Part shown: positions 15,301 to 21,537 of the stretch, piece by piece
How positions within the stretch are numbered: the first letter of the stretch is position 1
Layout of the letters: every line of letters starts with the position of its first letter
Assembly: GCA_902774165.1 (NCBI GenBank)
Contig: CACYHJ010000044.1
Coordinates: 1 to 22,358 of the forward strand
Reading direction: 5' to 3'
From: Oscillospiraceae bacterium
Lineage (GTDB): Bacteria > Bacillota > Clostridia > Oscillospirales > Acutalibacteraceae
Length of the DNA stretch: 22,358 bases
Program-made: the position numbers and the translations under genes
The notes under the pieces: generated by a model
The model's database searches: none
What the model was told of the DNA's origin: nothing
Seen by the model: the letters and a program-made list of their open reading frames with translations, nothing else

Positions 15301-16641
15301 AAAGATTGTTCCTTTGCCTTAAACAGTATCCCGATCACGGCGACGATCTACGGCTTCCGCGGTTCCGCCGTCGAAGCGTTCGCGGACCAGTACGCGTATC
15401 TGTTTGAGTACCTTGACGATGTTCATACCGAGCACACGTGGAACACAGGTAAAGTAACGAAAAAAGCGACCTGCACGACTGCGGGCGTAAAAACGTATAC
15501 ATGTACCCTTTGCGGCGCGACGAAGACCGAAGCGGTCCCGAAACTGGGCCACAGCTACGGCGCTTGGACGAAGCTTGATGAGAAAAAGCATCAGCGGATC
15601 TGCGCGAACGATCCGACGCATTTTGAAATCGCCGCGCACAAATGGGGCAACGGAGAAATCATAAAAGAGCCCACTCCCGGCGTAGCGGGAGAAAAGCGAT
15701 ACACCTGCAAAGACTGCGGCGCGGTCCGGATAGGGCCGATCGAAGCCCTGCCGGTTGAAACAGAACCGCCCACGACTGACCCCCCGACCACAACGGACCC
15801 TCCGACCACAACGGACCCTCCGACCACAACGGAACCCCCGACCACAGAGGCTCCGACGACGGAGGCCCCGACGACGGAAGCCCCTACCACGAAAGCACCT
15901 ACCACGGAAGCCCCGACGACGGAGGCCCCAATGACGGAGGCCCCAACGACGGAGGCCCCGACGACGGACGCACCTACCACGGAAGCCCCGACATCGGAAG
16001 CCCCGACAACGGAAGCCCCGACATCGGAAGCTCCGACATCGGAAGCTCCGACATCGGAAGCTCCGACCACGGAGGCTCCGACAACCGAAACCCCAACAGC
16101 GACGGAAGTCCCGACAACGGAAGTCCCGACGACCGAGGCTCAGACAATCGAAGCCTCGACCACGACGGCAACACCCACCGCGACCGACCCCATCCCGGCG
16201 AAGAACATTGAATCCAAAGACCCGGAAAAGGCCATCGTGAACCCGGAGAAAAAGCAGGTCACGGTCCTGCCCGGGCAGACTGCTGACGAGCTGAAAGACC
16301 TTCTCGGCGACGGCGTCACAATCACCGATGCCGAAGGTAAAGAAATAGAATCCTGCGCGAAGATCGGCACCGGCGCGGTTGTGAAGACCGCCGGCGGCGC
16401 GGAATATACCGTGATCGTCCCTGGCGATGTGGACGGAGACGGCAGCGTGAAGGCCGTCGACGCCAGAGCCGCCCTGCGGGCGGCGTCTCGGATCGAACCC
16501 CTCACCGGCGCGTATGGAACCGCTGCCGACGTCAGCGGCGATGCGAAGGTCAAGGCCGCCGACGCGCGGACGATCCTGCGAGTCGCGGCGAGGCTCGACA
16601 AGATCACCAAAGAGATCCTCGATCAGACGAACGCGGCGTAA
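12373..16641 (+). CDS. Giant secreted BspA-type LRR protein with C-terminal dockerin
   Basis: 1422 residues; ATG 12373 has AAAAGGGG seven to eight bases upstream. A signal peptide (about 1-37, ending VTAQA) is followed by the clostridial cap domain CGDQGDNLTWTLDSDGTLTI and many 22-residue LRR_5 repeats (IPDSVTSIGDYAFYNCSGLT type). These are interrupted by three 80-residue insert modules (about 152-231, 428-507, 769-848). A second cap-like domain (YGRLTWSFDRRTCVMTVTC) lies at about 677-735, so the array looks like two joined units. After about 1000 come Cys-pair ribbons (CTLCGA, CKDCGA), then a Thr/Pro linker (about 1127-1270). A small beta module precedes the dockerin (about 1345-1410; DVDGDGSVKAVD and DVSGDAKVKAAD). 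It is probably displayed through cohesin binding. The LRR part is visibly more AT-rich than its neighbours and highly repetitive, a sign of array expansion. No cohesin gene lies in the window. Confidence 0.95.
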   Translation: MKTRKSILTLCICCVLLIAAVLTAHFVGFPAVTAQAATIVDSGTCGDQGDNLTWTLDSDGTLTIDGTGSMYDYIHSSSPWKGNYPIKSVVIISGVTSIGDSSFSGCTGLTSVTIPDSVTSIGSFTFFGCSSLTSVMIPDSVTSIGSSVFSSCSSLESITIPFVGGSIKTANDTFQHPLGYLFGTGSYTGGVRTTQYYYGSDVSYTTSTNYYIPSSLKNVTVTGGNILYGAFYNCSGLTSLTIGNGVTSIGDYAFYNCSGLTSLTIGNGVTSIGDSSFSGCRRLERTIVSNDNTKFHSSGNCIIETESKKLICGCKNSIIPSDGSVTSIGDYAFYKCSGLTSITIPDSVTSIGDYAFYNCSGLTGITIPDGVTNIYDHAFFGCSGLTSVTILDSVTSIGDSSFSGCRRLTSITIPDSVTSVGRAVFSGCSSLESIMLPFIGDRVKTANDNDQFPLGYLFGTNSYTNGVKTTQYYYGNSTSSTTSTTFYIPSSLKNVTVTGGNILYGAFYNCSSLTSITIPDSVTSIGDYSFYNCSGLTGISIPDGVINIGDYAFFGCSGLMSITIPDGVTSIGSSAFCDCSGLTSITIGNCVTSIGDYAFYNCSGLTGITIPDNVTSIGSSAFEDCAELESITIPDSVTSIGSSAFSGILGTILCYKDSYTASYAQSNGLLYGLIDGTDEENTYSGSYGRLTWSFDRRTCVMTVTCRGVIPVIAAESIPWQEYKNLIFEIVIEDGATSISSISLSECKKLRKVTIPDSLTGIGSAVFSGCSSLESITIPFVGDSIKTANDTYQYPLGYLFGTNSYTGGVRTSQDYYGSSTSSTTSNTYYIPSSLKNVTVTGGNILRGAFSGCSGLSSIIIPNSVTSIGSSAFENCTSLTSITIPNSVKSIGNYAFYGCSGLTSFTLPNCVTRIGNGTFCGCDGLTDMTIPDSVTSIGDSAFSGCSGLTGVTIPGSVKTIGDSAFFGCTSLNSVYIYNKDCSFALNSIPITATIYGFRGSAVEAFADQYAYLFEYLDDVHTEHTWNTGKVTKKATCTTAGVKTYTCTLCGATKTEAVPKLGHSYGAWTKLDEKKHQRICANDPTHFEIAAHKWGNGEIIKEPTPGVAGEKRYTCKDCGAVRIGPIEALPVETEPPTTDPPTTTDPPTTTDPPTTTEPPTTEAPTTEAPTTEAPTTKAPTTEAPTTEAPMTEAPTTEAPTTDAPTTEAPTSEAPTTEAPTSEAPTSEAPTSEAPTTEAPTTETPTATEVPTTEVPTTEAQTIEASTTTATPTATDPIPAKNIESKDPEKAIVNPEKKQVTVLPGQTADELKDLLGDGVTITDAEGKEIESCAKIGTGAVVKTAGGAEYTVIVPGDVDGDGSVKAVDARAALRAASRIEPLTGAYGTAADVSGDAKVKAADARTILRVAARLDKITKEILDQTNAA
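12826..13064 (+). repeat. Insert module copy 1 in the giant LRR gene
   Basis: About 240 bases encoding LESITIPFVGGSIKTAND, PLGYLFGTGSYTGGVRTTQY and YIPSSLKNVTVTGGNILYGA. Related copies occur at 13654-13894 and 14677-14917. It replaces a normal 22-residue LRR with an extended loop. Confidence 0.88.
13654..13894 (+). repeat. Insert module copy 2 in the giant LRR gene
   Basis: About 241 bases; the most diverged copy (LESIMLPFIGDRVKTAND; FGTNSYTNGVKTTQYYYGN), ending in the same YIPSSLKNVTVTGGNILYGA. Confidence 0.88.
14677..14917 (+). repeat. Insert module copy 3 in the giant LRR gene
   Basis: About 241 bases; LESITIPFVGDSIKTAND, FGTNSYTGGVRTSQDYYGS, ending YIPSSLKNVTVTGGNILRGA. It is closer to copy 1 at its start and shares STSSTTS with copy 2, suggesting exchange between copies. 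Confidence 0.88.
15844..16083 (+). repeat. 15-base tandem repeat coding a TEAPT linker
   Basis: About sixteen consecutive five-codon units (TEAPT, with SEAPT, TKAPT, TDAPT and TEAPM variants) preceded by TTTDPP units. It is a flexible, probably extended linker between the LRR region and the dockerin. Such tracts change length by slippage or recombination. Confidence 0.9.
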
Positions 16642-16674
16642 ACCGGATGCACGGCAATCCGATCATAAAACACA

Positions 16675-16713
16675 CTCCGGGTTCCGGCGTACGCCGGAGC
16701 CCGGGGCTTTCTT
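16675..16713 (+). terminator. Terminator of the giant LRR-dockerin gene
   Basis: CCGGG (16677-16681) pairs with CCCGG (16700-16704), and within it TCCGGCGTACGCCGGA (16683-16698) is a perfect palindrome. It is followed by GGCTTTCTT. The T-run is short but the stem is very stable. Confidence 0.7.
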
Positions 16714-16753
16714 GATTTCCGAAAATGATTTCATAAAAATTACAGAAAGATAA

Positions 16754-16782
16754 TTGAAAATAAGAAAGAAACAGTGTAGAAT
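16754..16782 (+). promoter_or_regulatory. Promoter of the GDPD-EEP gene
   Basis: TTGAAA (16754-16759), 17 bases, TAGAAT (16777-16782), about 40 bases before the start codon. TTACCGGTAA (16794-16803), a perfect 10-bp palindrome, lies just after the probable start of transcription and may be an operator. Confidence 0.68.
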
Positions 16783-16823
16783 GGAATTATCATTTACCGG
16801 TAATATTTTTTTGGGAGTGAGCC

Positions 16824-18539
16824 ATGATGAAAAAAACACTGTCCGTACTCCTCGCGCTGGTCCTGTCGCTGTCTCTTCTTCTGCCGGCGTTCGCGCAGAC
16901 GGATTACCTGTACGCTTCCACGAAGATCCTGCCCGGCGACATGCGCGCCACCGCCCACCGGGGGTATTCCGCCGTCGCGCCGGAGAACACCCTGCCCGCC
17001 TTCCGCCTTGCGGGGGAGGCCGGCTTCTGGGGCGCGGAGTGTGATATCCATCTGACCGCCGACGGCGTGTGGGTGGTCTCGCACGATACCACGATCGACC
17101 GCATGACCGACGGCACGGGCGCCATCGCCGACATGACCTACGACGAGCTGATGCGTTATACCGTCGACGCGGGGAGCAATATTGAGAATTATCCCGACCT
17201 GAAAACCCCCACGCTGGTGGAATACCTCGACGTGCTGAAGGAATACGGCCTGCACGACGTGATCGAGATCAAGGACATCCCCTCCGGCGATTACAGCTCC
17301 CTTGCCGCAATCCTGAACGCCCGGGAGGAAAAGGAGAATTTCATCATCATCAGCTTTGACCGCGCCGCGCTGACGGCGGTGCGACCGCTGATGCCCGATA
17401 CGCCCCTGTATCTGCTGGAAAGCCCCGCCACCCAGGACGGCATCGCCTTCTGTCTTGAAAACGGGATCGACGGCATTGACTTTTCGTATATCACCCCGCC
17501 GGAAACGGTCCGGGCGATTCAGGCAGCGGGCCTTGAAACCATGGTCTGGACCGTGGACGATCTCGAGACCGCCGAAAATTATTACGGCTGCGGCGTGCGG
17601 GATATCACCACCAACAGCCTTGTGCCCGCGGAGCCGGAATCCGGCCGCTTCTTCCGGCAGATCGTCCGCTGGTTCCGCGCGCTGATCGATCAGATCCTGC
17701 GCACCTTCGGCAGGGTCCGCGGCGTCCCGACGCAGGGGCAGCTCCTGCCGCCGAGGGACGCCGAAACGCTCAGCCTCTCGGTGATGAGCTACAACGTGTA
17801 TGTTGTGGACGACCTGATCCATTCCCATGAGAAGCGCGCGCCGGGCGTCACGGAGCAAATCAGAGCCGCCGCGCCGGACGTGTTCGGCCTGCAGGAGGCA
17901 AATCACGACTGGATCACGCGGATCTCGGAAGCTCTGCCGGAGTATTCCATGGTGGGCTGCGGCAGGGACGACGGCAAGACGGCGGGCGAATACTCCCCGG
18001 TGTTTTATCTGACGGAGAAATACGACCTCGCGGACGGCGGCACCTTCTGGTTCTCCGATACCCCGGCTACGCCCTCCCGCACCTGGGGCTCCCGCTATAA
18101 CCGCATCTGCTCCTGGGCGGTGCTGACCGAAAAGGCGAGCGGAAAATCCTTCGCGGTGTTCAATTCCCACTGGGACCATCTTTCCATTGAGAGCCGCAAC
18201 CGCTCCGCCGCGCTGCTGCTGGAGAAAATTGAGGAACTCGCGCCGGGCCTGCCGGCGGTGATCACCGGCGACTTCAACTGCAAACCGGATACCGTCGCTT
18301 ATCAGACGCTGGTGGACGGCGGCTTTGCCGACTGTATGGCCGTCAGCCCCGAAACGAGCCGGATCGGCACCTTCCACGGTTATTACAAGCTGAATACCGA
18401 AAACGAGCTGCCCATCGACCATATCCTGTTTTTGAACGGGCGCGGGTATTCCTCTTCATACCGGGTCCTGGCCGATAAGATCGACGGCGATTATCCCTCC
18501 GACCATTTCCCCATCGTCGCCGAGCTGACGCTGTGGTGA
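16824..18539 (+). CDS. Secreted fusion of glycerophosphodiester phosphodiesterase and EEP-family phosphatase/nuclease
   Basis: 571 residues; ATG 16824 with GGGAGTGAG upstream (a second ATG follows directly). The signal peptide is about 1-25 (ending LLPAFA). The GDPD domain (about 38-275) shows AHRGYSAVAPENTLPAF, the metal pair in ECDIH, VVSHDTTIDRMTDGTG and IEIKD, the full set expected for cleaving glycerophosphodiesters to glycerol-3-phosphate and an alcohol. A linker at about 275-305 contains an amphipathic segment (FFRQIVRWFRALIDQILRTF). The endonuclease/exonuclease/phosphatase domain (about 317-571) shows SVMSYNVY, VFGLQEANHDW, NSHWDHLS, ITGDFNCKP, IDHILF and SDHFPIVAEL, the complete active-site series. 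Both domains act on phosphodiesters outside the cell, so phospholipid, teichoic acid or nucleic acid breakdown for phosphate or glycerol is likely. The exact EEP substrate (DNA, sphingomyelin or inositol phosphate) cannot be told. Confidence 0.93.
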   Translation: MMKKTLSVLLALVLSLSLLLPAFAQTDYLYASTKILPGDMRATAHRGYSAVAPENTLPAFRLAGEAGFWGAECDIHLTADGVWVVSHDTTIDRMTDGTGAIADMTYDELMRYTVDAGSNIENYPDLKTPTLVEYLDVLKEYGLHDVIEIKDIPSGDYSSLAAILNAREEKENFIIISFDRAALTAVRPLMPDTPLYLLESPATQDGIAFCLENGIDGIDFSYITPPETVRAIQAAGLETMVWTVDDLETAENYYGCGVRDITTNSLVPAEPESGRFFRQIVRWFRALIDQILRTFGRVRGVPTQGQLLPPRDAETLSLSVMSYNVYVVDDLIHSHEKRAPGVTEQIRAAAPDVFGLQEANHDWITRISEALPEYSMVGCGRDDGKTAGEYSPVFYLTEKYDLADGGTFWFSDTPATPSRTWGSRYNRICSWAVLTEKASGKSFAVFNSHWDHLSIESRNRSAALLLEKIEELAPGLPAVITGDFNCKPDTVAYQTLVDGGFADCMAVSPETSRIGTFHGYYKLNTENELPIDHILFLNGRGYSSSYRVLADKIDGDYPSDHFPIVAELTLW

Positions 18540-18554
18540 GCGTATCATAGAAAC

Positions 18555-18587
18555 GAGCCTCCCGCGATCCGGGAGGCTCTGCTTTTT
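18555..18587. terminator. Terminator between convergent genes
   Basis: GAGCCTCCCG (18555-18564) and CGGGAGGCTC (18570-18579), a perfect 10-bp stem with a five-base loop, then TGCTTTTT on the plus strand. It serves the GDPD-EEP gene and possibly the convergent phosphodiesterase gene, although the minus-strand T-run is poor. Confidence 0.85.
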
Positions 18588-18601
18588 GCCGTTTGGTTCC
18601 G

Positions 18602-19606
18602 TTATCCGGCGATCCCCGTGATCAGGGTGACGATCCAGGCAAGCGCGGAAAGGATCGCGTCGTCGGGGTCGTTCAGGAAGGGCCGGGCTTCGCCCCTGAC
18701 GCCCTCGAACAGCTTCGCGGGGATCCTTGCGCTCATGTGTTCCGGACGCTCCACGCCCAGCGCGTAAAGGGCGATGGCGGCAACGTCGCGGTTGCGGGTC
18801 TGGCTGTCCATCTTGCCGCCCTTGACGACGGTCTTGCCCTTGACGGCAAGGGTCACGTTGGTTTCACGCATGGTGGGGCCGCCGTGCCCGCCCTTCATCG
18901 TGTGGCCGTGGTCCGCCACAACGATGAACAGCGCGTTTTCGAGCAGGCCGTTGCGCTCCGCCGCGTCGTAGATTGTACCCAGATTCGCGTCCGCCTCTTT
19001 GATTGCGGTGAAATACTCGTCGGATTTGCTGCCGTGGCTGTGGCCGGCGTGGTCCACGTTGTCAAGCTGCACGAACAGCAGCTTGGGGGCGTTGCCCGCG
19101 TCCAGATAATCGCTGACCATCTGCGCGCTGCCCTCGTCGCTGCCCACGTTGTCTTTATATACGTCGATATCGTTCTCGATGATGCCGTGGTTGATGTTGG
19201 GCCAGTTGCCGAAGCCCGCCAGCGCCGCTTCCGGGTACGCCTTGCGCACGTAGGTGTAGATCGAGGGGAACTGCGTGTCGGAGGCGCGCTCGTTGGCGCC
19301 GGTGCTCTCGTTGGTCATGCCGTGTTTCATGTAGGAAACGCCGGTGAGGATCGAGCCCCAGTTCTGCGCGCTGGTGGTGATGGTTTCCGCCCGGGCGGTG
19401 TAATCCACCGCGCCGTCGGCGAAGATGCGGTCAAAGTTCGGGGTCTCAACGTCTTTGATGAACCGGCCCGCGCCGTCGATGCCCACAATGAACACCCGGT
19501 CATAGGCGCCGAAGCTGCCGCCGGTGTTCGCGCCTGCGGCAAAGGCGGGGATCGCGCAGGCAAACGCCATCACGACGCATAAAATCAGACTTACGATTTT
19601 TTTCAT
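18602..19606 (-). CDS. Secreted alkaline-phosphatase-superfamily phosphodiesterase (type I PDE/NPP-like)
   Basis: 334 residues; ATG 19606 with AGGAGG eight bases upstream. The signal peptide is about 1-23 (ending AIPAFA). The two-metal site of the superfamily is visible in order: VGIDGAG (first Asp), TTSAQNWGSILTG carrying the Thr/Ser nucleophile, LDNVDHAGHSHG, and VVADHGHTMKGGHGGPT. This matches the type I phosphodiesterase/nucleotide pyrophosphatase family (PF01663), which cleaves phosphodiester or pyrophosphate bonds of nucleotides, lipids or sugar nucleotides. The C-terminus (ILSALAWIVTLITGIAG) is hydrophobic and may hold the protein at the membrane. It faces the GDPD-EEP gene across a shared terminator, which suggests a common theme of extracellular phosphodiester use. 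The substrate is not determined. Confidence 0.9.
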   Translation of the reverse strand: MKKIVSLILCVVMAFACAIPAFAAGANTGGSFGAYDRVFIVGIDGAGRFIKDVETPNFDRIFADGAVDYTARAETITTSAQNWGSILTGVSYMKHGMTNESTGANERASDTQFPSIYTYVRKAYPEAALAGFGNWPNINHGIIENDIDVYKDNVGSDEGSAQMVSDYLDAGNAPKLLFVQLDNVDHAGHSHGSKSDEYFTAIKEADANLGTIYDAAERNGLLENALFIVVADHGHTMKGGHGGPTMRETNVTLAVKGKTVVKGGKMDSQTRNRDVAAIALYALGVERPEHMSARIPAKLFEGVRGEARPFLNDPDDAILSALAWIVTLITGIAG

Positions 19607-19641
19607 GAAAATACCTCCTGTGAAAATTTATTTTCAATTCC

Positions 19642-19670
19642 AATATACCCCTTTTTACAAAAAAAGTAAA
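19642..19670 (-). promoter_or_regulatory. Promoter of the phosphodiesterase gene
   Basis: On the minus strand TTTACT (19670-19665), 17 bases, TATATT (19647-19642), about 36 bases before the start codon. Confidence 0.55.
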
Positions 19671-19805
19671 GCAAAAAAACGGAAAAACCGTAAAAATGAT
19701 GATTCTGTCTTTCAGTGCTCCGGCCGAAAAATGAATACTCTGTAAAATCGGCGGCAGATCTCCGACGCCGCGTGGAGAAACGGATGCCGGACGAAAAAAG
19801 TGTTC

Positions 19806-19834
19806 TTGACTTTTGATCCCGCTGCCGCTATGCT
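19806..19834 (+). promoter_or_regulatory. Promoter of the esterase gene
   Basis: TTGACT (19806-19811), 17 bases, TATGCT (19829-19834). Transcription would start about 20 bases before ATG 19860, just ahead of the GGGAG ribosome site. Confidence 0.68.
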
Positions 19835-19859
19835 GAAATAAAAAACGGGAGATTTTATT

Positions 19860-20741
19860 ATGCTGAAAACCATCGTTTCCGTGTTCCTGACCCTTGCGGC
19901 GCTGTTCTCCGGGATGCGGGGCCTGTTCGCCGCGCCCCCTGCGTCGCCCGAGGGCGGCGAGGTGATCCGTTACGGCGCCGCGTCCAACCAGTATATGGAC
20001 GTTTTTCTGCCGGAGAACGTCGGCGATACCGCGAACGTGGTGCTGACGATCCACGGCGGCTCCTGGATGTTCGGCGACCAGCGGCAGTTTGACGCGTACG
20101 GCAGGCAGGCGGCGGAATACGGCTATGTTGGCGTGAGCGTCGATCACCGCAAGCTGACGAACAACGCCCGCGCGGCGGAGATGAACGACGATATCCTTGC
20201 CGCCGTGACAGAGCTGAAAAGTTATCTGGAAGAAAAAGGGATCGCCGCGGGGAAAATGATCGTGGCGGGCCATTCCTCCGGCGCGCATCTGGCGCTTCTG
20301 TATTCTTATACCCACGGTCAGGACAGCCCGATCCCGGTGGCCTTCGTGACCGCCTGCTCCTCCCCGGCGGATCTGACGCTCTTTGCCGGCGGCGGTACCG
20401 GCGCGGGCAATAACGGCTACACGCTGCTCACCGCGCTGGCGGACGAAAACATCACCGCCGCCACGATCGGGAGCGAAAAGGCGAGGGCCGCCCTCGCCCG
20501 GGTGAACCCCATCGACCTTGTCACGCCCGACGCGCCGCCAACGATCCTGGTGCACGGCGACGCGGACAACGTGGTGCCCTATGAAAACTCGGTCCGGCTT
20601 TATGAAAAGCTCAGGGAAAACGGCGTGGACGCCGAACTGATCACCTATGAAGGGCAGGGGCATTTTATCCGCACCGCCCCGCAGGAGATGCAGCAGCGCC
20701 GGCTGGACCTGATGCTCGCCTGGGCGGAAAAATATCTTTGA
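19860..20741 (+). CDS. Secreted alpha/beta-hydrolase esterase (BD-FAE-like)
   Basis: 293 residues; ATG 19860 preceded by CGGGAGA. The signal peptide is about 1-24 (ending MRGLFA). The fold shows VLTIHGGSWMFGD (oxyanion hole HGG), AGHSSGAHLALLYS (nucleophile elbow, Ser in GHSSG), LVHGDADNVVPYE (catalytic Asp) and YEGQGHFI (catalytic His). This is the complete triad of the carboxylesterase/BD-FAE group. It should hydrolyse acyl esters, for example acetyl or feruloyl groups on plant polysaccharide, or short-chain lipids. It diverges from the phosphodiesterase gene with about 250 bases between starts, each with its own promoter. The family is firm; the substrate is unknown. Confidence 0.9.
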   Translation: MLKTIVSVFLTLAALFSGMRGLFAAPPASPEGGEVIRYGAASNQYMDVFLPENVGDTANVVLTIHGGSWMFGDQRQFDAYGRQAAEYGYVGVSVDHRKLTNNARAAEMNDDILAAVTELKSYLEEKGIAAGKMIVAGHSSGAHLALLYSYTHGQDSPIPVAFVTACSSPADLTLFAGGGTGAGNNGYTLLTALADENITAATIGSEKARAALARVNPIDLVTPDAPPTILVHGDADNVVPYENSVRLYEKLRENGVDAELITYEGQGHFIRTAPQEMQQRRLDLMLAWAEKYL

Positions 20742-20894
20742 GACAATAGACCGCGGGATCAGGCCGCCTCGGCGGAGCGCCTCAGGGCGATGGGCGTTTC
20801 CCGCCTTGACCTGTTTGAATACAAACGAACGGACCCCGACGGGGAAAATAAGAAAATGCCTTCGGCATATCAACCCCCCAACCCCAAATCTTGA
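20742..20894 (+). pseudogene. Possible remnant or in-frame extension beyond the esterase stop
   Basis: Directly after the esterase TGA the same frame stays open for 50 codons to the TGA at 20892-20894. It encodes DQAASAERLRAMGVSRLDLF followed by EYKRTDPDGENKKMPSAY and a Pro-rich end. The residue use looks protein-like, unlike the neighbouring frames, but there is no ribosome site. The only internal ATG candidates are poor. It may be the tail of a decayed gene fused by deletion, or chance. Confidence 0.3.
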
Positions 20895-20922
20895 GGGCGA
20901 AAAGGTGTTTCCATAAAAAAAG

Positions 20923-20970
20923 AATCCTGATTTGCGGGGCGTTCCACGCCCCGCAAATCGGGATTTTTTC
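20923..20970. terminator. Bidirectional terminator, esterase and PadR genes
   Basis: AATCCTGATTTGCGGGGCG (20923-20941) pairs over 19 bp with 20947-20965 (one G-U), five-base loop. T-runs follow on both sides (TTTTTTC on plus; TTCTTTTTTT on minus). It ends both convergent transcripts and shares its core with the hairpin at 6581-6604. Confidence 0.92.
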
Positions 20971-20977
20971 TTTTTAC

Positions 20978-21376
20978 TTATGATGATTGAGCGGAGGGAT
21001 CGGGCCCCTTTTTTTGCGCCTGAATGCGCGCCTGCGGCGCCGGCTCCGGCAGGTCAAGAATCCGGAAGATGTTGTTGGTCACGTTCAGATATTCCCGGAG
21101 GATCGTTTCATAATGTGTTTTTCCGGGGGCTTCAAGGTGATACATCTTCCGCGTTCTGCGGACCCCTGCCTTGACAATGTAACTCGATATCAGACCCGCG
21201 TCCTCCAACTTGTACAGAATCGGATAAAGCGAGCCCTCGAGCATCGTGTATTCGCCGTTACTTTTTTCGTCAAACGCCTGCGCGATTTGGTAGCCGTAAA
21301 GGTCCGCGCCCGTAAGCAGGTGCAGAATCAGTAGCTCCGCGGTGCCGCGTTTGAAATCTTCTCTGTTCTGGTTCAT
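20978..21376 (-). CDS. PadR-family transcriptional regulator
   Basis: 132 residues. The start is ATG 21376, with GAGGAA seven bases upstream. An upstream in-frame ATG at 21400 lies inside the -10 element, so it cannot be used. The PadR winged helix spans about 5-85 (FKRGTAELLILHLLTGADLY, GYQIAQAF, TMLEGSLYPILYKLEDAGLI, RKMYHLEAPGKTHYETI). A Pro/Gln-rich tail follows. PadR proteins are mostly repressors of nearby membrane-protein or exporter genes. The 28-bp palindrome at 21429-21456 abuts its own -35, so autoregulation is likely. A typical PadR/HAAS-membrane-protein neighbourhood is seen here, although the two secreted or membrane genes lie upstream rather than directly downstream. Confidence 0.9.
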   Translation of the reverse strand: MNQNREDFKRGTAELLILHLLTGADLYGYQIAQAFDEKSNGEYTMLEGSLYPILYKLEDAGLISSYIVKAGVRRTRKMYHLEAPGKTHYETILREYLNVTNNIFRILDLPEPAPQARIQAQKKGPDPSAQSS

Positions 21377-21395
21377 GTTCATTTCCTCTGCATTT

Positions 21396-21424
21396 ATCAT
21401 ACCGCATTCCGACGGTTTTGTAAA
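21396..21424 (-). promoter_or_regulatory. Promoter of the PadR gene
   Basis: On the minus strand TTTACA (21424-21419), 17 bases, TATGAT (21401-21396). The start of transcription near 21389 supports translation from ATG 21376. Confidence 0.72.
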
Positions 21425-21428
21425 TATG

Positions 21429-21456
21429 TTTTTTCATATTAATAAATATGAAAAAA
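21429..21456. promoter_or_regulatory. 28-bp palindrome, probable PadR operator
   Basis: TTTTTTCATATT (21429-21440), AATA, AATATGAAAAAA (21445-21456): perfect 12-bp arms, five bases upstream of the PadR -35. PadR dimers commonly bind A/T-rich inverted repeats with ATG/CAT cores. The run of A or T at each end means it could also act as a weak terminator on both strands. Confidence 0.6.
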
Positions 21457-21485
21457 GAAATTGAGGTTGGAACGACCGGACGGAG

Positions 21486-21510
21486 AGCCGGAAGCGCAGC
21501 GTTTCCGGCT
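21486..21510. terminator. Hairpin after the small secreted protein gene
   Basis: AGCCGGAA (21486-21493) and TTCCGGCT (21503-21510), an 8-bp perfect stem 28 bases beyond the stop of the minus-strand gene. There is no T-run on the minus strand, so its role as terminator is doubtful. Confidence 0.35.
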
Positions 21511-21537
21511 TATTTTCATTTACAGCTCTGCGCTTTT

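Noticed and set aside
15757..16190. CRISPR-like array
   Set aside because: Repeat units are 15 bases, contiguous, in frame and code a TEAPT linker; there are no spacers.
16658..16663. Further TGCACG half-site of the phage operator
   Set aside because: Only an isolated half-site without the inverted partner; expected by chance.
16794..18422. Long minus-strand open frame opposite the GDPD-EEP gene
   Set aside because: No family motif and composition typical of antisense in GC-rich DNA; the plus strand carries two complete catalytic domains.
18593..19582. Long plus-strand open frame opposite the phosphodiesterase
   Set aside because: Val/Ala/His/Gly-rich shadow without ribosome site; the minus strand has signal peptide and metal-site motifs.
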